Part shown: positions 52,257-61,062 of the stretch, piece by piece
Numbering within the stretch: the stretch's first letter is position 1
Layout of the letters: the number at the start of each line of letters is the position of its first letter
DNA from: CAIXSC01 sp046349855
GTDB lineage: Bacteria; Planctomycetota; Planctomycetia; Pirellulales; Pirellulaceae
Length of the DNA: 64,000 bases
Reading direction: 5' to 3'
Assembly: GCA_046349855.1 (NCBI GenBank)
Contig: JAXMBM010000035.1
Coordinates: forward strand, 1-64,000
Notes under the pieces: generated by a model
Database searches by the model: none
What the model saw: the letters and a program-made list of their open reading frames with translations, nothing else
What the model was told of the DNA's origin: nothing
Translations under genes and position numbers: made by a program

Positions 52257-53321
52257 TCAGGACGGAGGACTGACGTGCCAGCTGCGCCAGTCGGCCGTAT
52301 CGCGGAACCGCAGGATGGCCTCCACCAATTCGTCCGGCCCATCCCGGATCACGTCGCAGGCGGGCAAACCGAATTCCTGCCGTACTCGTTCGCGCTCGGC
52401 GGCCGCCTCGGCTGCGGAGACGCATCGGCTGTTGATGGCGATGCCCAGCACGCGGCAGCGCGCGTTGGCGTTGGCCATCAGGTCGTACATCTTGAGTAGG
52501 GCCGAGAGAGGCGGGATGGGGACGTGATCGACGCCGGTGACGACGGTCCGCCCGATTTCGTAGACGAAGATCAGTCCCTGTGGAGCACATCCATGCAGCA
52601 GGCTCAGGGTGACGCCCGAGTAGGAGGGATGGATGAGGCTCCCCTGGCCTTCCACGACGAGGACCTCGTGGTGCTGTTGCTGGAGCACCATTTTCTCGGC
52701 CGCGCCCGCCACGAAATCGGCCACGACGCAGTCCAGTGGCAGACCGTCGCCTTCGACCATGATGCCGGTCTGGCCGGTGGCGATGAACTTGGCGTCGACC
52801 CCGCGCCGTTGCAGGCCCAGGGTGAGTTCCACGGAGGCGACCATTTTCCCGATGCTGCAGTCGTGCCCGACGGTATGGATGCGGAGGCAATCGGAGCGAA
52901 TCCCCAGTCGGCGGGCCACCTCACGTTCGGAGTTCTGGCGGACGTCGATCAGCCGGACCTGATGTTGCTGAGCGGCCGCGACAAATTCGGGATCGCGCGA
53001 CAGGAAGTCGTGCAGTCCGGACCAGATCGTCATGCCTCGCCCGATCGCTTCCAGGATGATGGCCCGCCAGGGAGCGGGGATTTTGCCGCCGGGAGGGGCG
53101 ATGCCGAGCAGCAGGGTGTCAGCCGGTCCGGCTTCGGCCAGCGAGCCCACCACCGGGATGGCTCCCCCCACGCCCAGCAGATCCTGGGTCGTGGAACCGC
53201 GCCGCGTACTGTCCAGCAGGGCCACGATCTCGGACGTCTTGTAGCGGATCAGGCAACTGGCCGTCTTGGCCGTGTGCGGGTTGGTGTGTCCTTCCGTGAG
53301 AATGACGATGCGTCGCGCCAT
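52257..53321 (-). CDS. DUF1611 protein, DgcN-like (D-glutamate N-acetyltransferase)
   Basis: 354 residues. The N-terminal half is Rossmann-like (ARRIVILTEGHTNPHTAKTA), then GGKIPAPWRAIILEAI. A P-loop-like GHDCSIGKMVASVEL near 178-192 and EGQGSLIHPSYSGVTLSLLHG (two parts, about 255-275) are hallmarks of DUF1611. In published work DUF1611 DgcN acetylates D-glutamate, and DgcA racemises the product. That DgcN-DgcA order is what is seen here. An N-acetyl-L-glutamate deacetylase would be expected elsewhere. It begins 74 bases after the ABC permease stop and may belong to the same transcript. Confidence 0.85.
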   Translation of the reverse strand: MARRIVILTEGHTNPHTAKTASCLIRYKTSEIVALLDSTRRGSTTQDLLGVGGAIPVVGSLAEAGPADTLLLGIAPPGGKIPAPWRAIILEAIGRGMTIWSGLHDFLSRDPEFVAAAQQHQVRLIDVRQNSEREVARRLGIRSDCLRIHTVGHDCSIGKMVASVELTLGLQRRGVDAKFIATGQTGIMVEGDGLPLDCVVADFVAGAAEKMVLQQQHHEVLVVEGQGSLIHPSYSGVTLSLLHGCAPQGLIFVYEIGRTVVTGVDHVPIPPLSALLKMYDLMANANARCRVLGIAINSRCVSAAEAAAERERVRQEFGLPACDVIRDGPDELVEAILRFRDTADWRSWHVSPPS

Positions 53322-53395
53322 GGATGGTCCTGTTCTCGCTCGTTCCCAGCTCGGTACTCCCGGTCCCGGCTCATCAGCATACTGGCAGGGCGGCG

Positions 53396-54748
53396 TTACG
53401 CAATCTGCTTGCGGAAACGCGCGACACTCAGCAGCAGGATCGCCAGGCAGCAGGCCGCCAGTCCCAGGGCCCATGGCCAGAGGTCGGTGAAGTCGGCGCC
53501 GCGGAGCACGATGCCGCGGAGGATCTGGATGAAGTAGGTGACCGGAATCAGGTGGGTCACCGCAAAAATCGGCCACGGCATCTGCTCGCGGGGGAACATG
53601 AATCCCGATAACAGGACGCTGGGCAGCATGATGATGAAGGCAAACTGCAGGGCTTCCACCTGAGTTGTCGCGATCGTGGAAACCAGCAGCCCCAAGCCGA
53701 GAGCACAGACGATGAACAGGCAGGAGAGTCCGATCAGCAGCAGCAGATCGCCGCGGATCGGGACGCCGAACACATACATCATCACGGTGAGCACGATGAG
53801 CATTTCGAACATCCCCACCGTGGCATAGGGCACCAGTTTGCCCAGCAGCAGGCCCGCCCGTCCGACAGGCGTCACGAACAGCTGTTCGAGCGTCCCCTGT
53901 TCCCGCTCCCGCACCACCGAAAACGAGGTGAGAAACAGGGTCACCAACTGGAGGATGATGCCGACCAGTCCGGGGACAAAGAAGTGAGCGCTTTCCAGAT
54001 CGGGATTGAACAGGAGCCGCGGACGGATCTCGATCGGCACCGCTACGTCCCCCTTGGCATCGCGCGCGACCTGGACCTGCTGCGCCTCGATCCGGGGGCG
54101 TGTCGAGCGGAGCGACACCTGCAGCCCGAGCAGATTGGCAGCCTGCAGGGCGGTGGTCGCCACCTGCGAGTCGCTGCCGTCGATCAATACCTGGACCGCC
54201 ACCTGCTCGCCTCGCAACACCCGCTCGGCGTACTCGGGCGGAATCCGCACTCCCACTCGGGCCCGCCCCGAGGTCAGGGCACGGCGAAACGATTCGTCGT
54301 CCTGCACGCGGTCGACGACGCGAAAGACTCGCGTGTTGACAAAGGCCTCCACCAGTTCCCGGGCACTGCCGTGGCCGTCCATGTCGTAGATAACCGTCGG
54401 GATGTCTTCGATCTGGGTGTCGAGCGCGTAGCCGAAGATCAGCGTCTGCATCACCGGCACCACGAGCATGAAAAAGATCGTGGCGGGCTGGCGCCGCAGA
54501 TGAAAAAACTCTTTGATCAGCACCGCCCACAGGCCGCTGAGCGGAGCGGGGCGGAACGGGGGGCCATGGCTGACAGTGGTGTTCGAATTCGGTGGTTCCG
54601 GCGGCGCCATTTCCGGCGGCGTCATCTCCGCCACGGGGGACGCTGCCGTCGAGGTCCGTTCGACGCTCATGTCCGGCGTTGACGAAGCACTGGCCATGGC
54701 GGTTCGAGCCGACTCGACCTCCCTCTGGGCCGAGTCCTCCCTACGCAC
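53396..54748 (-). CDS. ABC-2 type transporter permease (exporter)
   Basis: 450 residues. A Pro/Thr-rich N-terminal extension (about 1-70) is unusual; then LIKEFFHLRRQPATIFFMLVVPVMQTLIFG starts the ABC-2 fold. A large extracytoplasmic loop (about 110-225) precedes five membrane helices with VVREREQGTLEQLFVTPV, the typical motif of YbhR/YhhJ-type permeases. The start is GTG at 54748, which overlaps the ATPase gene by 8 bases; internal ATGs after the extension are possible. Only one permease gene is present, so it probably acts as a homodimer. Confidence 0.9.
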   Translation of the reverse strand: MRREDSAQREVESARTAMASASSTPDMSVERTSTAASPVAEMTPPEMAPPEPPNSNTTVSHGPPFRPAPLSGLWAVLIKEFFHLRRQPATIFFMLVVPVMQTLIFGYALDTQIEDIPTVIYDMDGHGSARELVEAFVNTRVFRVVDRVQDDESFRRALTSGRARVGVRIPPEYAERVLRGEQVAVQVLIDGSDSQVATTALQAANLLGLQVSLRSTRPRIEAQQVQVARDAKGDVAVPIEIRPRLLFNPDLESAHFFVPGLVGIILQLVTLFLTSFSVVREREQGTLEQLFVTPVGRAGLLLGKLVPYATVGMFEMLIVLTVMMYVFGVPIRGDLLLLIGLSCLFIVCALGLGLLVSTIATTQVEALQFAFIIMLPSVLLSGFMFPREQMPWPIFAVTHLIPVTYFIQILRGIVLRGADFTDLWPWALGLAACCLAILLLSVARFRKQIA

Positions 54749-55790
54749 GGCTGTGGCCCCGCTGGCTGGCGGCAGGCTGGGCGACTCCGAGGATGACTCG
54801 GTGGCTGCTGCGGAGACGCGTCGCTCGCAGCGACCGGGGCGGCAGAAAGGGAAGGGGGGTGAGTTCTCCTTCCGCGCGCCGCGTCAGCGTGACGAAGACA
54901 TCCTCCAACGACGGTTGAATGGACCGGATCTGCGCCGCCTCGGTACCGCCGTGCGCCGCCAGCAGTGCGGAGGCGGTGAGTTCGTTACGGGACAGCAGGT
55001 GAATGGTCTCGCCGAAGAGGGTCGCGTCGAGCACCTGGGGATGGTGCTGCAATTCGAGCAACCGGGCGGGCGGGTTGGGGACTGTCAATTCCCAGCGGCC
55101 GGTTCCAGGCGGCGTGACCTCGGGAAGCTGTTTGAGTTGCGCGGGACGTCCGACGACCAGCAGCCGGGACTGAAACAGGTAGCCGACCTCGGTGCACCGT
55201 TCCGCCTCGTCCATGTAATGCGTGCTCACCAGCAAGGTCACGCCGCGGGCGGCCAGGGAAAACAGGAGATCCCACAGCTGGCGTCGCGCGACCGGATCGA
55301 TGCCGGCGGTCGGTTCATCGAGGAAGATCAGTTCGGGCTCGTGAATCAACGAACAAGCCAGGGCGAGACGCTGCTTCCAGCCGCCCGAGAGGTTGCCGGC
55401 GAGTTGGTTGAGGCGAGGATGGAGTGCGGTGAGGTCGAGTACGGCGTCGCGACGATCGGCCAGCCGCTGCCGCGACAGTCCGTAGATGCGTCCGTAGAAA
55501 TCGAGGTTCTCGCGGACCGACAGGTCGGCGTAGAGGCTGAATTTCTGCGACATGTAGCCGATGCGGCGCTTGATCACTTCGGCTTCCCGGGTCACCTCGT
55601 GGCCCAGGACGCGGGCCGAGCCGGTGGTCGGAGCGAGGACTCCGCAGAGCATGCGGATGATGGTCGACTTGCCCGAACCGTTCGGTCCCAGCAGGCCGAA
55701 GATGGCGCCGCGCCGCACCGAGAAACTGACGTCGTTGACGGCGACCAGCGAGCCGAATGCGCGAGTCAGGTGGGAGACGTCGAGTACCAT
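54741..55790 (-). CDS. ABC transporter ATP-binding protein
   Basis: 349 residues from the ATG at 55790 (MVLDVSHLTRAFG). Walker A LLGPNGSGKSTIIRML, signature NLSGGWKQRLALA, Walker B ELIFLDEPTAGID and the switch VSTHYMDEAERC are complete. A C-terminal 100-residue extension contains IQPSLEDVFVTLT, common in multidrug or YbhF-type exporters. It stands between the HlyD gene (13-base gap) and the permease (8-base overlap): one operon. The upstream extension of the frame to 55916 lies inside the HlyD gene and is not used. Confidence 0.95.
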   Translation of the reverse strand: MVLDVSHLTRAFGSLVAVNDVSFSVRRGAIFGLLGPNGSGKSTIIRMLCGVLAPTTGSARVLGHEVTREAEVIKRRIGYMSQKFSLYADLSVRENLDFYGRIYGLSRQRLADRRDAVLDLTALHPRLNQLAGNLSGGWKQRLALACSLIHEPELIFLDEPTAGIDPVARRQLWDLLFSLAARGVTLLVSTHYMDEAERCTEVGYLFQSRLLVVGRPAQLKQLPEVTPPGTGRWELTVPNPPARLLELQHHPQVLDATLFGETIHLLSRNELTASALLAAHGGTEAAQIRSIQPSLEDVFVTLTRRAEGELTPLPFLPPRSLRATRLRSSHRVILGVAQPAASQRGHSRA

Positions 55791-55803
55791 GGGGGGGCCG
55801 GGG

Positions 55804-56928
55804 CTACTCGAGCCACACGTCGGCGGCCATCCCCGGGCGGAGACGGTCGAGTCCTTCGCGCAGGGTGACCTTGATGCGGAATACCTGTTTGGAACGCTCT
55901 TCCGGCGTCTGAACATTGCCCGGTGTGAACTCGGCCTGACGGGCGACGTACGTCAGCTCGCCGGCAAACCGTTCCCCCGGAAAACTGTCGACCGTGACGT
56001 ACAGCCGCTGGCCGAGTTTCAGGCCGAGGTGGTTTTCGGGGACATAGGCGCGGACCCACAGCTGATTGCCGTCGATCAGGGACAGTACGGGCGCGTTGGG
56101 AGGGACGAGGTCACCGGGCTGCAGATCAATCACATCGACGACGCCGGGGACCGGGGCCACGACCAGCAATTCGTCCTGCTGCGAACGAATGGCGGCGACG
56201 GCCGCCTCCGCCGCCTTGACCGCCGCGGCGGCCCGTTCGATGTCTTCGGGGCGCGAACCGTTGTAGGCCAGACGCCAGGCGGCATCTGCTTCGGCCCATT
56301 CGGCGCGCGCCGCCGCCAGGTCCTCGGCCCGTGTTCCTTCCTCCAGTTGAAGTAGTTCCTGATCGCGGACCTCTTTTTGCGATTCGGCCACGCGCAATTC
56401 CTCGGTAGAGCGGTCGAGCGCGTCGCGGCTGATGACGCTGTTGTCCTTGCTCGCCAGCGAGGCGTTCCGTTCGTGGGCTCGTTGAGCACGTTCCAGCTGC
56501 GCGGCGGCCAGGCGTTGGCGGGCGCGTGCCGCTTCGATTTCCTCGGCCCGTGGCCCCGCCTCGAGCGCCCGCAGTTTCTGTTGCAGACGCTCCCGCCGAG
56601 CCGCGGCCTGAGCAATTTCTTCCTCGCGAAAGCCACTTTCCAACCGCTGGAGTTCGGCGCGGCGGCCCGCCAGCTCCGCTTCCGCTCCCTCCAGCCGATG
56701 TCCCAGATCGAATTCTTCGAGACGCACCAGACGGGCACCGGCCGTCACGTGCGCCCCTTCCGCCACCAGGACCTCGGCCACGCGTCCCCCCATACGGGAC
56801 CCCACGCGCACTTCATCCGCTTCCAGGAAACCGGAGACTTTGAGCGGTCCCGTGCGCCGCTGGCCGTACAGCAGCACCAGCAACAGCAAGGTGGCGGCGG
56901 CCACGACCAGGACGATTCGCTTGATCAT
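55804..56928 (-). CDS. HlyD-family membrane fusion protein (periplasmic adaptor)
   Basis: 374 residues. A single N-terminal membrane anchor (about 4-22; RIVLVVAAATLLLLVLLYGQ) precedes a lipoyl half (VGSRMGGRVAEVLVAEGAHV) and a very long Glu/Ala/Arg-rich coiled coil (about 75-235). The second lipoyl half and beta-barrel follow (VDVIDLQPGDLVPPNAPVLSL; GQRLYVTVDSFPGERFAGEL). It should link the ABC-2 exporter to the outer membrane or envelope. No outer-membrane channel gene is adjacent. First gene of the operon; upstream is 240 bp divergent to the AAA gene. Confidence 0.93.
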   Translation of the reverse strand: MIKRIVLVVAAATLLLLVLLYGQRRTGPLKVSGFLEADEVRVGSRMGGRVAEVLVAEGAHVTAGARLVRLEEFDLGHRLEGAEAELAGRRAELQRLESGFREEEIAQAAARRERLQQKLRALEAGPRAEEIEAARARQRLAAAQLERAQRAHERNASLASKDNSVISRDALDRSTEELRVAESQKEVRDQELLQLEEGTRAEDLAAARAEWAEADAAWRLAYNGSRPEDIERAAAAVKAAEAAVAAIRSQQDELLVVAPVPGVVDVIDLQPGDLVPPNAPVLSLIDGNQLWVRAYVPENHLGLKLGQRLYVTVDSFPGERFAGELTYVARQAEFTPGNVQTPEERSKQVFRIKVTLREGLDRLRPGMAADVWLE

Positions 56929-57171
56929 CGGCGTGGAGCCGGCGGCCAGCCGAACGGACTGGGAGGGTGTTTTTCACTTCTCCCGCCTGCTCTCATTGAC
57001 ATACGCTCCGTCCCCTCCCTAAAACCCAGACATCGCTGAGGGAAGTCCCCGGCGGCAGGGCCTGCGCCCGACAAGGCGGCTGATTCTACCGGCCGGCTGG
57101 TCGTGGCGACAAGCCACAGACCGGCTGTCGCGGCTGTCTGTCCACCATCCTCGCCCTTTGCGTCCTGCACC

Positions 57172-58146
57172 ATGAAACACGCTGCCCCAACTCCGCATGT
57201 CGAAATTGGTGGAGTCCGCTTGAAGCTGAGCCAGCCCCACCAGGCACTGGGCAAGTGGATCGGACAACAGGAGGTCCTCAAGCAGCTGCTGGCCTGCTGG
57301 CTGGTGGTCGACGAACAGGACCTGCCGCTCGCACCGCGCCTGGTCGGCTCGCCGGGCATCGGCAAGACGGCATTGGGGATGGCGGCGGCGGAAGCGCGGC
57401 AGCAGGAACTGTATATCTATCAGTGCACCGCCGATACGCGCCCCGAGGATCTGCTGGTAACCCCGGTGCTGGCGGAAAGCGGGAAGATTGCCTATCACGC
57501 GTCTCCCCTGGTGACGGCCATGCTGCGAGGAGGCGTCTGTATTCTCGATGAAGGTAACCGCATGAACGAGAAGTCGTGGGCCAGTCTGGCTCCGCTGCTC
57601 GATCACCGCCGTTATGTCGAATCGATCGTGGCTGGGATCACGATTCCGGCGCACCGCGATTTTCGCTGCTGCGTCACCATGAACCAGGACGATTCGACCT
57701 ACGAGATTCCGGACTATATCCTGAGCCGTCTGCAGCCCACGCTGCAGGTGGGCTTTCCCAACCGGCAGGATGAGCTGGCCATTCTGCAGTACCATCTGCC
57801 GTTCGCCGAGCCGCAGATGCTGGCCATGACCGTGGAATTCCTGCAGCACGCCCACGAGTTGAAACTCGATTTCTCCCCGCGTGACGGGATCAACCTGCTG
57901 CGGTTCGCGATGAAACGCCTGGCCCAGGATCCTCAGCACCCGATCGGCAAGGACAAGGCCTGGCAGGAAGCGCTGCTCTCCTGCCTGGGAGATGATGCGG
58001 CCGACCTGGAGTCGCTGGCTGAGCGGCGCAGTCGCACGCTGGGTGGCGATTCCGTCCCGCTGGGGCTCGGCGATTTCTTCTTCTCGCCGGATGATCCACT
58101 GCATCCGGATCGCGAGCAGGACGAAGACGACGAAGAAGAAATCTGA
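57172..58146 (+). CDS. MoxR-like AAA+ ATPase (second one in the window)
   Basis: 324 residues. Walker A GSPGIGKTALGMA (about 60-72), then QCTADTRPEDLL, Walker B GGVCILDEGNRMNEKSW (about 125-140), sensor 1 VTMNQDDSTYEIPD, and a final acidic tail (DREQDEDDEEEI). It differs from the zinc-ribbon MoxR at 11 kb and is the shorter type that loads a single partner. The next gene is 45 bases away and probably encodes that partner. A role in activation or assembly of a protein complex is likely; the target is unknown. Confidence 0.85.
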   Translation: MKHAAPTPHVEIGGVRLKLSQPHQALGKWIGQQEVLKQLLACWLVVDEQDLPLAPRLVGSPGIGKTALGMAAAEARQQELYIYQCTADTRPEDLLVTPVLAESGKIAYHASPLVTAMLRGGVCILDEGNRMNEKSWASLAPLLDHRRYVESIVAGITIPAHRDFRCCVTMNQDDSTYEIPDYILSRLQPTLQVGFPNRQDELAILQYHLPFAEPQMLAMTVEFLQHAHELKLDFSPRDGINLLRFAMKRLAQDPQHPIGKDKAWQEALLSCLGDDAADLESLAERRSRTLGGDSVPLGLGDFFFSPDDPLHPDREQDEDDEEEI

Positions 58147-58191
58147 CGCTGCACGACCCACGAGGGTGCCGCGCCGAGAGGGGAGCCTGCC

Positions 58192-60081
58192 ATGACATCC
58201 GTGCTGTCGCTGGGGCCACGCGTGACCTGCTTTCCCGTGGTGCACGGGAGTGGCGACTGTGCCGTCGAACTCCGCCGTCGGCTGCTGGAAGGGAATTTCG
58301 ACTGCCTGGCGGTGCCGCTGCCCCGGTCGTTCCAGTCGCAAGTCGAGGAGGCGATTCATCAGCTCCCGTCGCCCACTCTGGTCACCCAGCGCGAGTCGCC
58401 CGAGGGTGCCGAACCGTGGTCCACCGCGGATTGGCAGGGAGCGAGCGGCGAGTCGGATGATGGCCCGGACACTTGGAGCTACGTGCCGATCGATCCCTGC
58501 CAGCCGGTGATCGCGGCACTGCGATGGGCCTTGGGAGAACGGCTCCCACGAGCCTTCATCGATCTGGAAACCTGCCCTTTCGAGCCGTATTCGTCGCCGT
58601 TGCCCGACCCCTACGCGCTCAAACAGACATCCTTGGAGAAATACGCCGCGGCGGTTCTGCCGACGCTGCCACGGCCCGCAGCCGACAGCCAGCGTGCCAC
58701 GAGGATCGTCACCATGGCCTGGAAGCTGCGGCAACTCACCGCCCGCTACCGCGCGATTGCCTGCGTCTGCTCCCTGCTCGACTGGCCCTGGCTGCGGGAA
58801 GCGTTTCTGGAAGGCGCCGAGCCGATCGAAGAGGACGCCGACGTCGCCGAGCCCGTGACCTATCAGCTGGCTCCCGAAACGCTGCTGTTCGCTTTGGGAG
58901 AACTTCCTTTCATTACCGGGTTATATGAACAGGCCCGCGGCGAGCTGGATGACGATTCCAACCTGTCGCTGGATGGCGTCAAGCAGTTGCTGCTGCAGGC
59001 GCGCGATGCGTACCAGGCCGAGTTCAAGGGACGAGCCCGGCGCATCGGACCGCTGGCCCTCCGCCAGCTGCTGAAGTATGTCCGCAATCTGTCACTGATC
59101 GATCGGCGGCTGACCCCCGACCTGTACACGCTGGTCGTTGCCGCTCAGCAGATTGCCGGCGACCAGTTTGCGCGACACGTGGCGGAGGCGGCACGGACCT
59201 ACCCCTTTCCACTGACGACGCCGTACGAAACGCTGACCATGGGGATTGAGCGCGGGCGGTTGCCGGATGGACAAGTCGTCTCGCTGGTCAATCGGCTGGC
59301 CGGCCCGCCGCTGGAATGGCGGACCTGCCAGCTGCGTCGGCGTCCCGCCCGCTGTGAACTGGATCAATGGCGGATGCAGTGGAATCCCTATCAGCAGTGC
59401 AGTTGGCCGCCTGAGGACGAGTTGATCGAGAACTTCCGCGCCCATGTGTTCGAGCGGGCCAAGGCCATTCTGGGAGCCGATCTGGCCAAGACGGAGAAGT
59501 TCACCACCAGCATCCAGGATGGAATCGATATTCGCGAGACGATGCGGCACTGGCACGATGGCGAGCTGTACGTCAAGGTCTTGCCACCCAATCGCGGGCA
59601 ACTGGATTGTGCCGTAATGCTGTTCGACTCACCCGCCGACCCACGCGACTATCCGTGGCGAACGACCTGGTTTGCCGAACATCAGGAAGAGTCGACGCTG
59701 GCGTTTTTCGCTACCGACTTCCGGCAGGAAATGGTGGGGCCGGGGATCTGTCTGGCGACGTACGGAGGGGCGTTGTTCCTCTATCCTCCCCTCAGCATCC
59801 CCGATATCTGGAGCGACCCGCGACTCGATTTCACCGACACGCTGGAGGAGCGGATCGTCGCCGCCGCCTGCCTCCATAGCCGGGAGCCGCACATCGCCCT
59901 GCTGAGTCCGCTGCCTCCCGGAGCCGGCTGGCGGCGGTTGGCCAAACGTTACCGCAAGAAACTGGTCCATGTGCCGCTGTCCCAGTTCAGCGATTCCACG
60001 ATCCAGCAGCTGCGCATGGTGCATGTGCTGAACGGCAAGCAGGTGCGCAGCTACGCCGCGCACTTTATCCGCAAAGCCTGA
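58192..60081 (+). CDS. Large hypothetical partner of the AAA+ ATPase (629 aa)
   Basis: No named domain recognised. The start FPVVHGSGDCAVELRRRLLEGNFDCLAVPLP is weakly like the DUF5682/TraB-type opening in which a family of unknown function follows a MoxR ATPase gene. The middle is helical (about 190-340) with LDGVKQLLLQARDAYQAEF; the C-terminal third is richer in strands (GELYVKVLPPNRGQ; LAFFATDFRQEMVGPGICLATYGG). No signal peptide or membrane helix, so it is cytoplasmic. It follows the ATPase by 45 bases. It may be a substrate or adaptor of the ATPase. Confidence 0.6.
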   Translation: MTSVLSLGPRVTCFPVVHGSGDCAVELRRRLLEGNFDCLAVPLPRSFQSQVEEAIHQLPSPTLVTQRESPEGAEPWSTADWQGASGESDDGPDTWSYVPIDPCQPVIAALRWALGERLPRAFIDLETCPFEPYSSPLPDPYALKQTSLEKYAAAVLPTLPRPAADSQRATRIVTMAWKLRQLTARYRAIACVCSLLDWPWLREAFLEGAEPIEEDADVAEPVTYQLAPETLLFALGELPFITGLYEQARGELDDDSNLSLDGVKQLLLQARDAYQAEFKGRARRIGPLALRQLLKYVRNLSLIDRRLTPDLYTLVVAAQQIAGDQFARHVAEAARTYPFPLTTPYETLTMGIERGRLPDGQVVSLVNRLAGPPLEWRTCQLRRRPARCELDQWRMQWNPYQQCSWPPEDELIENFRAHVFERAKAILGADLAKTEKFTTSIQDGIDIRETMRHWHDGELYVKVLPPNRGQLDCAVMLFDSPADPRDYPWRTTWFAEHQEESTLAFFATDFRQEMVGPGICLATYGGALFLYPPLSIPDIWSDPRLDFTDTLEERIVAAACLHSREPHIALLSPLPPGAGWRRLAKRYRKKLVHVPLSQFSDSTIQQLRMVHVLNGKQVRSYAAHFIRKA

Positions 60082-60171
60082 GAACGGGGCGGGCTCCCCT
60101 TGAGCACGCGCTGCCGCTGAGGGCCGTGCCATCGCCGATGCAACTCGGTGACCTCCCGTCTGGCGACGCGT

Positions 60172-60777
60172 TTATGCCTCGCCCAGCAACTGCTGGAGCC
60201 GCTTGAGCGAGCGCGTCAGCAGGACGCGAACCGCCGCATCGGTGCGCTGCAGGCGAGCGGCGATTTCTTTCGAGGGCAGGTTTTCGACGTATCTCAAGCG
60301 CAGAGCTTCGCGCTGGTCGTCCGGCAGGCTGGCGAGTGCATCGTACATCCGCTGTTCGCGAACGTTGCGGGAGAAGGCCTGACTGGGCGTCGTCATGCTC
60401 AGTGCCAGCAGGTGCATCAGGCCGGCTTCTCCCGAGTCCGTGGGGGCCGCAGGACCCTGCAGGGAAACTTCGCGACCGGCCGCCCGCTTCTGGGCCGCGA
60501 AGTGAAAGCGATGAGCGTCGACGATGCGGCGCTCGACCAGCTGGCACAACCAGCCGAACAGGTCGTGCCGCTGCAGATCCATGTTTCCCAGCGACCGCAC
60601 CGCCTCGGCCGTGACCTCCTGAAAGATGTCCTCCGGCTCGAGTTTGCGACGGAGCGCGGCTCCCAGCCGCCGTTCGATGAAGGCCAGCAAAGCCGGGCGC
60701 TGCCGTTCGCAGTATTGGGCCAGCGCGTCGGGTTGCCCCGCCTGAATTTGAGCCAGCAGCGGATCGGGCGAAGTCAT
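60172..60777 (-). CDS. RNA polymerase sigma factor, ECF-type
   Basis: 201 residues. Region 2: ALRRKLEPEDIFQEVTAEAV and FGWLCQLVERRIVDAHRF (about 43-95). Region 4: LPDDQREALRLRYVENLPSKEIAARLQRTDAAVRVLLTRSLKRL (two halves, about 152-195), a clear helix-turn-helix. It resembles the planctomycete ECF group that pairs with Ser/Thr kinases, and a kinase gene starts 285 bp away, divergently. Regulation could be by phosphorylation, not by an anti-sigma factor, since none is adjacent. Confidence 0.92.
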   Translation of the reverse strand: MTSPDPLLAQIQAGQPDALAQYCERQRPALLAFIERRLGAALRRKLEPEDIFQEVTAEAVRSLGNMDLQRHDLFGWLCQLVERRIVDAHRFHFAAQKRAAGREVSLQGPAAPTDSGEAGLMHLLALSMTTPSQAFSRNVREQRMYDALASLPDDQREALRLRYVENLPSKEIAARLQRTDAAVRVLLTRSLKRLQQLLGEA

Positions 60778-60930
60778 GGTCGCGTCCCTCAGGAAGCGAT
60801 GCGTCGAAGGGCTGGCGAGATGGTACGGAACGTTCGCGACCCGCGCTGAGCCGGGGCAGACGGTCCGCTGACCTTCCCGCTCAATCTCCTGCCGGCGGAT
60901 AGTCTACGGTGGGGGAGCCGCCTACACTAG

Positions 60931-61053
60931 TGCTCGGTCAAGACCTGGGTTTCGGGTGGCCTCACCGTAACACGGACTTCCCCTCCGTTGCTGACGGCCC
61001 TCAACGACGGCCGGGAAGTCCGTCATACCCGAAACCGAAGAGTTGACAGAGCA
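60931..61053. mobile_element. MITE-like 123-bp palindromic element
   Basis: Terminal repeats TGCTCGGTCAA (60931-60941) and TTGACAGAGCA (61043-61053) match in 10 of 11 positions. Inside, GGTTTCGGG (60948-60956) pairs with CCCGAAACC (61028-61036) and ACGGACTTCCC (60972-60982) with GGGAAGTCCGT (61013-61023). There is no ORF. No target duplication is obvious. It ends 10 bases before the kinase start codon, so it may supply the leader of that gene. Confidence 0.7.
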
Positions 61054-61062
61054 CGAGCAGCC

